A DNA stretch of 36,294 nt, from positions 29,052 through 65,345 of the forward strand of contig DLGP01000092.1 of the NCBI GenBank assembly GCA_002482765.1. The letters are read 5' to 3'. Each line of letters begins with the position of its first letter. Positions within the stretch are counted from its first letter, which is position 1. The stretch comes from Alphaproteobacteria bacterium UBA7691. GTDB lineage: Bacteria; Pseudomonadota; Alphaproteobacteria; Ferrovibrionales; Ferrovibrionaceae. A program made the position numbers and the translations under genes. The notes beneath the pieces were generated by a model. That model saw only the letters and a list, made by a program, of their open reading frames with translations. It made no database searches and was not told the origin of the DNA. Below, piece after piece: positions 33,499 through 36,294 of the stretch.

Positions 33499-34209
33499 TC
33501 AGACCATATCCGCTTTGCCGGGGCGGCATTTCAGATAGAACTCGCCCCAGCGCCGCTCCATGAAGTCTATCTGCCAATCGGCTGCGGCGAGTTCCTGCCG
33601 CAATCCGGCTTCATCATATTCGATGAAATGGGTTGTGTCGCTGCGCCATTCCAGACCGATCTGGCGTCGATAATATGGCCACCAGTCGCGATCCATCGCC
33701 GGAACACGGATCAGCAGGATTTCAGATGCCGTATGCAACGCCCTCAGAAAACCAACCCGATCATCGATATGTTCCAGCACGTTCGATAACACACTGACAT
33801 CATACTTGGTATCCGGGCTGAACTGGGTCACATCCGCATGCAGGTAATCGACATTATGTCTTGAATTATGCGCCCGGGCGATCTGCACTAGCTCGGCCTC
33901 GATTTCAACGCCCGTCACATGGCGCGCTCTCTCGGCCAGTTTCACACTCACAACACCACGGTTGCTACCCACATCCAGCACAGTCATATGTGGCTCGATA
34001 AAGCGCAGGAAAAATAACTCGTATTGCATGATGGCATGCTTCGGATGGATACCACCATGCTGTCTTGTAACAAGCAGATTGGCCAGTGACAGAAACATAT
34101 CTGAAAGCTGAATATATAGTGGAATCAGGCGATACGGACTCAGCCTGAGCAGCCCCGCATGGGCGAGGCGGATCAGAATATTCGTCTTTCGCACAACAGG
34201 TAATGGCAT
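33499..34209 (-). CDS. Class I SAM-dependent methyltransferase
   Basis: A 236-residue protein. The N-terminal ~60 residues are hydrophobic/amphipathic helices (ILIRLAHAGLLRLSPYRLIPLYIQL), suggesting membrane contact. The SAM domain has motif I VLDVGSNRGVVS (77-88), acidic E102 (TGVEIEAEL), DYLHADVTQF and VSVLSNVLEHIDD (138-150). The segment ending in DWWPYYRRQIGLEWRSDTTHFIEY is typical of methyltransferases in glycan loci. It lies between the GT2 (three-base gap) and the GT4 (two-base gap), so its acceptor is likely an intermediate made by these enzymes (inference). Confidence 0.86.
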   Translation of the reverse strand: MPLPVVRKTNILIRLAHAGLLRLSPYRLIPLYIQLSDMFLSLANLLVTRQHGGIHPKHAIMQYELFFLRFIEPHMTVLDVGSNRGVVSVKLAERARHVTGVEIEAELVQIARAHNSRHNVDYLHADVTQFSPDTKYDVSVLSNVLEHIDDRVGFLRALHTASEILLIRVPAMDRDWWPYYRRQIGLEWRSDTTHFIEYDEAGLRQELAAADWQIDFMERRWGEFYLKCRPGKADMV

Positions 34210-34212
34210 CGG

Positions 34213-35337
34213 CTAGCGCTCCGCTGATTTATTTTGCATGACCGCCAACACACTCTTCAAGCGCATGCTACAGCGCTTCAACCAATCAACCGCCTGTTCG
34301 CTGACCAGGAGTCGCGCCACCAAACGCAACTCTTCTATGTCACGCGGCCATGTCGGCGAGCGTAAGAAATCCAGAAAGCGCTCTGCAAGCCCACGCCCGT
34401 AGCTGCGCAAAATACGCTGCCGCATCAGGGAATCGGTCATAATTCTCCGCTGTATTCCTGACGCGGGACAATATTGGGCAATATGCGCATTGCAAGCCGC
34501 CGCTATTAATCCGCAAGCCTCTTCGATCAATATCGGAGAGGCGGGCTGCGCACGTGTAAAGTAAGCCAGCGCCACAGCTTCCCTCGAAACCGGGCGCCTT
34601 AGTATATATGCGAAGAACAGCGCGCTGACACTTATTGCCGTATTCTGCTGCAGGGCAGCATTTGCATTGGAAACGCTGGCCGCATGCACTCGATAGCGCA
34701 GCAGGGGCTTCGGAAAATTCACCACTTTGGCACGCAGCGCCAGCAGACCGAACAGCAGATAATCTTCCGAGAGATGCTCGACACCGGAAAATCCTGGCTG
34801 CGCCCGCGCCCAAGGCGGCACTATCCCATAGCTCAATCCGAGTTCACGGCATACTGAGAGCCGGAACATCACCGTCGGATGGTATATCTGATTCGAGAAA
34901 AGCTGACGCCAGCGCACTAGGTCCGGGTCTGTTACCGGCCGCAATTGTGTTTCCGCGCCCGTCTGTTCACTGAAGCAGACCATGCCAGCGCCAAGCAGCA
35001 CCACATCCGGATGCTTTTCCAGGTATTCAACCTGGCGCTCCAGTCGATCCGGCATGGCCAGATCATCCGCATCCATCCGCGCGATAAATTCGCTGCGGGC
35101 CAATTCCAAACCCAGGTTCAGCGTGGCGGCAAGGCGCAGATTCCGTTCGTTGCGATAATAGCGCAGCCGAGGGTCCGAAATGCCACGCACAATCTCCGCA
35201 GTGGCATCCGTTGAGCCGTCATCAATTATCAGCAATTCAAAATCACGATAGGTCTGCTGCAATATGCTGTCTATCGCCGCTCCAATATGAAGCGCAGCAT
35301 TGTAGGCCGGCATCAATACCGTAACACGCGGCATCAT
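34213..35337 (-). CDS. Glycosyltransferase family 2
   Basis: A 374-residue GT-A enzyme of the cytoplasmic face. It starts VTVLMPAYNAALHIGAAIDSI, with the nucleotide-binding DDG in LLIIDDGSTD (35-44) and the metal-binding DADD at 89-92, followed by RLERQVEYLEKHPDV; all are diagnostic for GT2. The C-terminal ~120 residues are helical with basic residues and no membrane helices. It has two possible ATGs at its start (35337 and 35334); the first overlaps the regulator stop by 4 bp (ATGA). It is the first structural gene after the regulator. Confidence 0.93.
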   Translation of the reverse strand: MMPRVTVLMPAYNAALHIGAAIDSILQQTYRDFELLIIDDGSTDATAEIVRGISDPRLRYYRNERNLRLAATLNLGLELARSEFIARMDADDLAMPDRLERQVEYLEKHPDVVLLGAGMVCFSEQTGAETQLRPVTDPDLVRWRQLFSNQIYHPTVMFRLSVCRELGLSYGIVPPWARAQPGFSGVEHLSEDYLLFGLLALRAKVVNFPKPLLRYRVHAASVSNANAALQQNTAISVSALFFAYILRRPVSREAVALAYFTRAQPASPILIEEACGLIAAACNAHIAQYCPASGIQRRIMTDSLMRQRILRSYGRGLAERFLDFLRSPTWPRDIEELRLVARLLVSEQAVDWLKRCSMRLKSVLAVMQNKSAER

Positions 35338-35981
35338 TGCGCCACCTTTTCGATGTCTGCCTGCTCAAGGCCGGCCCTAGCATCCTGAACGATACGCATA
35401 AAGCCTGGTGCATGCAGCTTCAACTGAGGAAACTTTACCCTCAGCATCTCGTAGGTTTTTTGCGGCGCGCGCGCATCAGCAAGAATTATGGCGTCGATAT
35501 TTTCAACATCCATTACCTCTTGCACAATCGGTACGCCGTGGCGTTTGTCCTGATTGGATTCTGGATCAATGATTGCCAGCACCGTGATGCCTTCCGCCGA
35601 AGCGGCCAGCAAGGCTATCTCCGTCAACTCACCGTTGCCAAACAGAATCAGCCGGGATGGGCCGGCAGATTGGATCAGTTGAAATATCTCTGCATATTCC
35701 TTACGCGCTTGGCGGAAGAACGAAAGTGATGATTCGAGATAGTCTGATACCAGTCGGCTTTTTTCGGCAAAGCCCTTCAGCGTAAGGTAATAGGCGTAGC
35801 GCTTATACGGCGCCTGACGTGCCTTGACATAGCCCTTGAGCATGGCGCGTTTCAACAACGCATTGACGAGGCCAACCGCAATGTTCAAGCGCTTGGACAA
35901 CGTCATCTGTGTAACCACCTCACCCCGCTCAATGGCTGTGAGGAAATCCAGGTCAGGTCGGGATTTTGGGCCAGCAGCCAC
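35334..35981 (-). CDS. Winged-helix (MarR-EPS-like) regulator fused to a Rossmann ligand domain
   Basis: A 215-residue protein. Residues about 8-75 form a winged helix: helices with LDFLTAIERG, VVTQMTLSKRLNIAVGLVNALLKRAMLKGYV, then a basic wing (KARQAPYKRYAYYLTLKG). This resembles the MarR-type regulators known from exopolysaccharide loci. Residues about 108-195 form a second domain with RLILFGNGELTEIALLA, ITVLAIIDPE and DAIILADARAP, like the CoA/nucleotide-sugar-binding Rossmann domains at the N-terminus of PglD/NeuD-like proteins. Such a fusion could sense a nucleotide sugar. The start is GTG at 35981 without a strong ribosome binding site. It is the first gene of the train, so probably autoregulated, given the repeat-rich region upstream. 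Confidence 0.82.
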   Translation of the reverse strand: MAAGPKSRPDLDFLTAIERGEVVTQMTLSKRLNIAVGLVNALLKRAMLKGYVKARQAPYKRYAYYLTLKGFAEKSRLVSDYLESSLSFFRQARKEYAEIFQLIQSAGPSRLILFGNGELTEIALLAASAEGITVLAIIDPESNQDKRHGVPIVQEVMDVENIDAIILADARAPQKTYEMLRVKFPQLKLHAPGFMRIVQDARAGLEQADIEKVAQ

Positions 35982-35993
35982 GGAAGGCTTTCA

Positions 35994-36021
35994 TTGACAA
36001 GACGATCTTAACTCTTATAGT
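35994..36021 (+). promoter_or_regulatory. Candidate sigma-70-type promoter, plus strand
   Basis: TTGACA (35994-35999, 6/6), 16-base spacer, TATAGT (36016-36021, 5/6). It would transcribe rightwards into the leader ORF and the glycosyltransferase-like gene at 36229, with a leader of about 200 bases. The best promoter match noticed in the window. Confidence 0.55.
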
Positions 36022-36043
36022 TCGTTCACATCATGAACGTCAA
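36014..36043 (-). promoter_or_regulatory. Candidate promoter for the regulator operon, minus strand
   Basis: Read on the minus strand, TTGACG (36038-36043), 18-base spacer, TATAAG (36014-36019). It overlaps the -10 of the plus-strand promoter and would start transcription about 25 bases before the regulator's GTG. It would drive the 16-gene train down to about 17.95 kb if there is no internal promoter. Confidence 0.5.
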
Positions 36044-36056
36044 GCTATGAACGTCA
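36024..36056. promoter_or_regulatory. Putative operator: inverted and direct repeats
   Basis: Two exact copies of ATGAACGTCA lie at 36033-36042 and 36047-36056 (14-bp period). The first shares bases with the inverted repeat GTTCA-n5-TGAAC (36024-36028 with 36034-36038). A further GTGAAC lies just downstream. These are within the spacer and -35 of the minus promoter and just past the -10 of the plus promoter, so a bound regulator could control both. The wHTH protein at 35334-35981 is the natural candidate. Inferred from sequence only. Confidence 0.45.
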
Positions 36057-36148
36057 CAGCGTGAACCATAGCCGGAAACAGCATCTCCGGCGCTTTCCGA
36101 GGATTTCTCAACCCAAGCCACAACATATTCTTTTTAAATGGAAATAAT
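36057..36148. other. Leader region with alternative hairpins
   Basis: The stretch between the operator and the leader ORF has two overlapping inverted repeats that cannot form together: GCCGG/CCGGC (36071-36075 with 36087-36091) and CGGAAA/TTTCCG (36073-36078 with 36094-36099). An A/T-rich stretch (36121-36148) then leads to a ribosome binding site GGAA at 36140. No recognisable riboswitch. The hairpins are short and might be chance. Confidence 0.25.
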
Positions 36149-36232
36149 ATGAAATCTGCTGCCCCCACACATCGCGCGCCCACCAAGTGCGATCCTCCCT
36201 CCTTCTCTCGCCTCTCAATCGGGTTAACATGA
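36149..36232 (+). CDS. Small leader ORF coupled to the downstream gene
   Basis: A 27-codon ORF (begins MKSAAPTHRAP) from ATG 36149 with GGAA five bases upstream. It ends TGA at 36230-36232, overlapping the ATG at 36229 of the next gene (ATGA). The peptide is Pro/Ser-rich and has no recognised domain or signal. Since the downstream gene has no good ribosome binding site of its own, this short ORF may serve to deliver ribosomes by translational coupling. It could also be non-functional. Confidence 0.4.
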   Translation: MKSAAPTHRAPTKCDPPSFSRLSIGLT

Positions 36233-36294
36233 TCAGGGTCTTCCTCGGCTATAGCCGCTCCGCGCCGGTCGCCTCCTCGGTGGCCGCGCATAGC
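36229..36294 (+). CDS. Glycosyltransferase-like protein, partial (runs off right edge)
   Basis: An open frame from ATG 36229 to the window edge encodes 22 residues beginning MIRVFLGYS and containing APVASSVAAHS. This resembles the N-terminus of GT-A proteins that begin IRVFIGYDPRE-x-VAYHV-x-AHSI (glycosyltransferases seen near polysaccharide loci). Only the first strand and turn are present, so the family is a recollection-based guess. The expected Asp after GY is Ser here. It is divergent from the regulator operon and probably shares the promoter region. Confidence 0.5.
   Translation, partial: MIRVFLGYSRSAPVASSVAAHS

Noticed and set aside
36040..36291. Minus-strand ORF of 83 aa at the right edge
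   Set aside because: Covers the operator/leader region and opposes the glycosyltransferase start; no motif and no ribosome binding site.

Overview
The window looks like a chromosomal segment of an alphaproteobacterium, probably Rhodospirillales in the broad sense. The basis is the chained core-gene order (aerobic cobaltochelatase subunits, J-domain protein, BolA protein, CBS-domain CorC-like protein, aroB, aroK, small membrane protein, secreted protein, xerD, malyl-CoA lyase), the high GC content and the strong GCC/GGC codon preference of the first 20 kb. No genus can be named from the sequence alone. I saw no rRNA, tRNA, CRISPR array, insertion sequence or integrase other than the housekeeping XerD.

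Layout. 1-0.8 kb: two lipoproteins, one cut by the left edge. 0.9-4.5 kb: cobT, cobS and a J-domain protein on the minus strand. 4.6-5.4 kb: a BolA-family protein and a ribbon-helix-helix protein on the plus strand. 5.3-8.9 kb: an AEC-type transporter, a CorC-like CBS protein without its usual membrane domain, aroB and aroK on the minus strand. A 17-bp tandem repeat lies between the corC-like gene and aroB. 9.0-13.0 kb: a 46-residue membrane protein, a secreted helical protein, xerD and malyl-CoA lyase on the plus strand. 13.0-19.9 kb: a GC-rich surface-glycan module with an undecaprenyl-phosphate sugar-phosphate transferase, a GT4, a UDP-HexNAc 6-dehydrogenase (TviB type), an O-antigen-ligase-like protein and an AsnB-type amidotransferase.

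From about 19.95 kb to the right edge the base composition becomes visibly more AT-rich. A single minus-strand gene train runs from a regulator at 35.98 kb leftwards, with most junctions being 4-bp ATGA overlaps or short gaps. It encodes a winged-helix/Rossmann fusion regulator, a GT2, a GT4, a 653-residue GT-B-like protein of unknown specificity, a two-GT-domain protein, an MsbA-like ABC exporter and nine separate SAM-methyltransferase-like proteins. A divergent glycosyltransferase-like gene, preceded by a short leader ORF, starts at the right edge.

Working model (inference): the GC-rich module starts a lipid-linked glycan on undecaprenyl phosphate, makes and perhaps amidates a HexNAc-uronic acid, and ligates the product. 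The lower-GC train adds sugars and many methyl groups, and its ABC exporter could act as the flippase, since no Wzx-type flippase is visible. The regulator sits at the head of its own operon beside overlapping divergent promoters and a repeat-rich putative operator. The methyltransferase array with its regulator is the part most likely to be a poorly described system. Its chemistry cannot be deduced from sequence alone.
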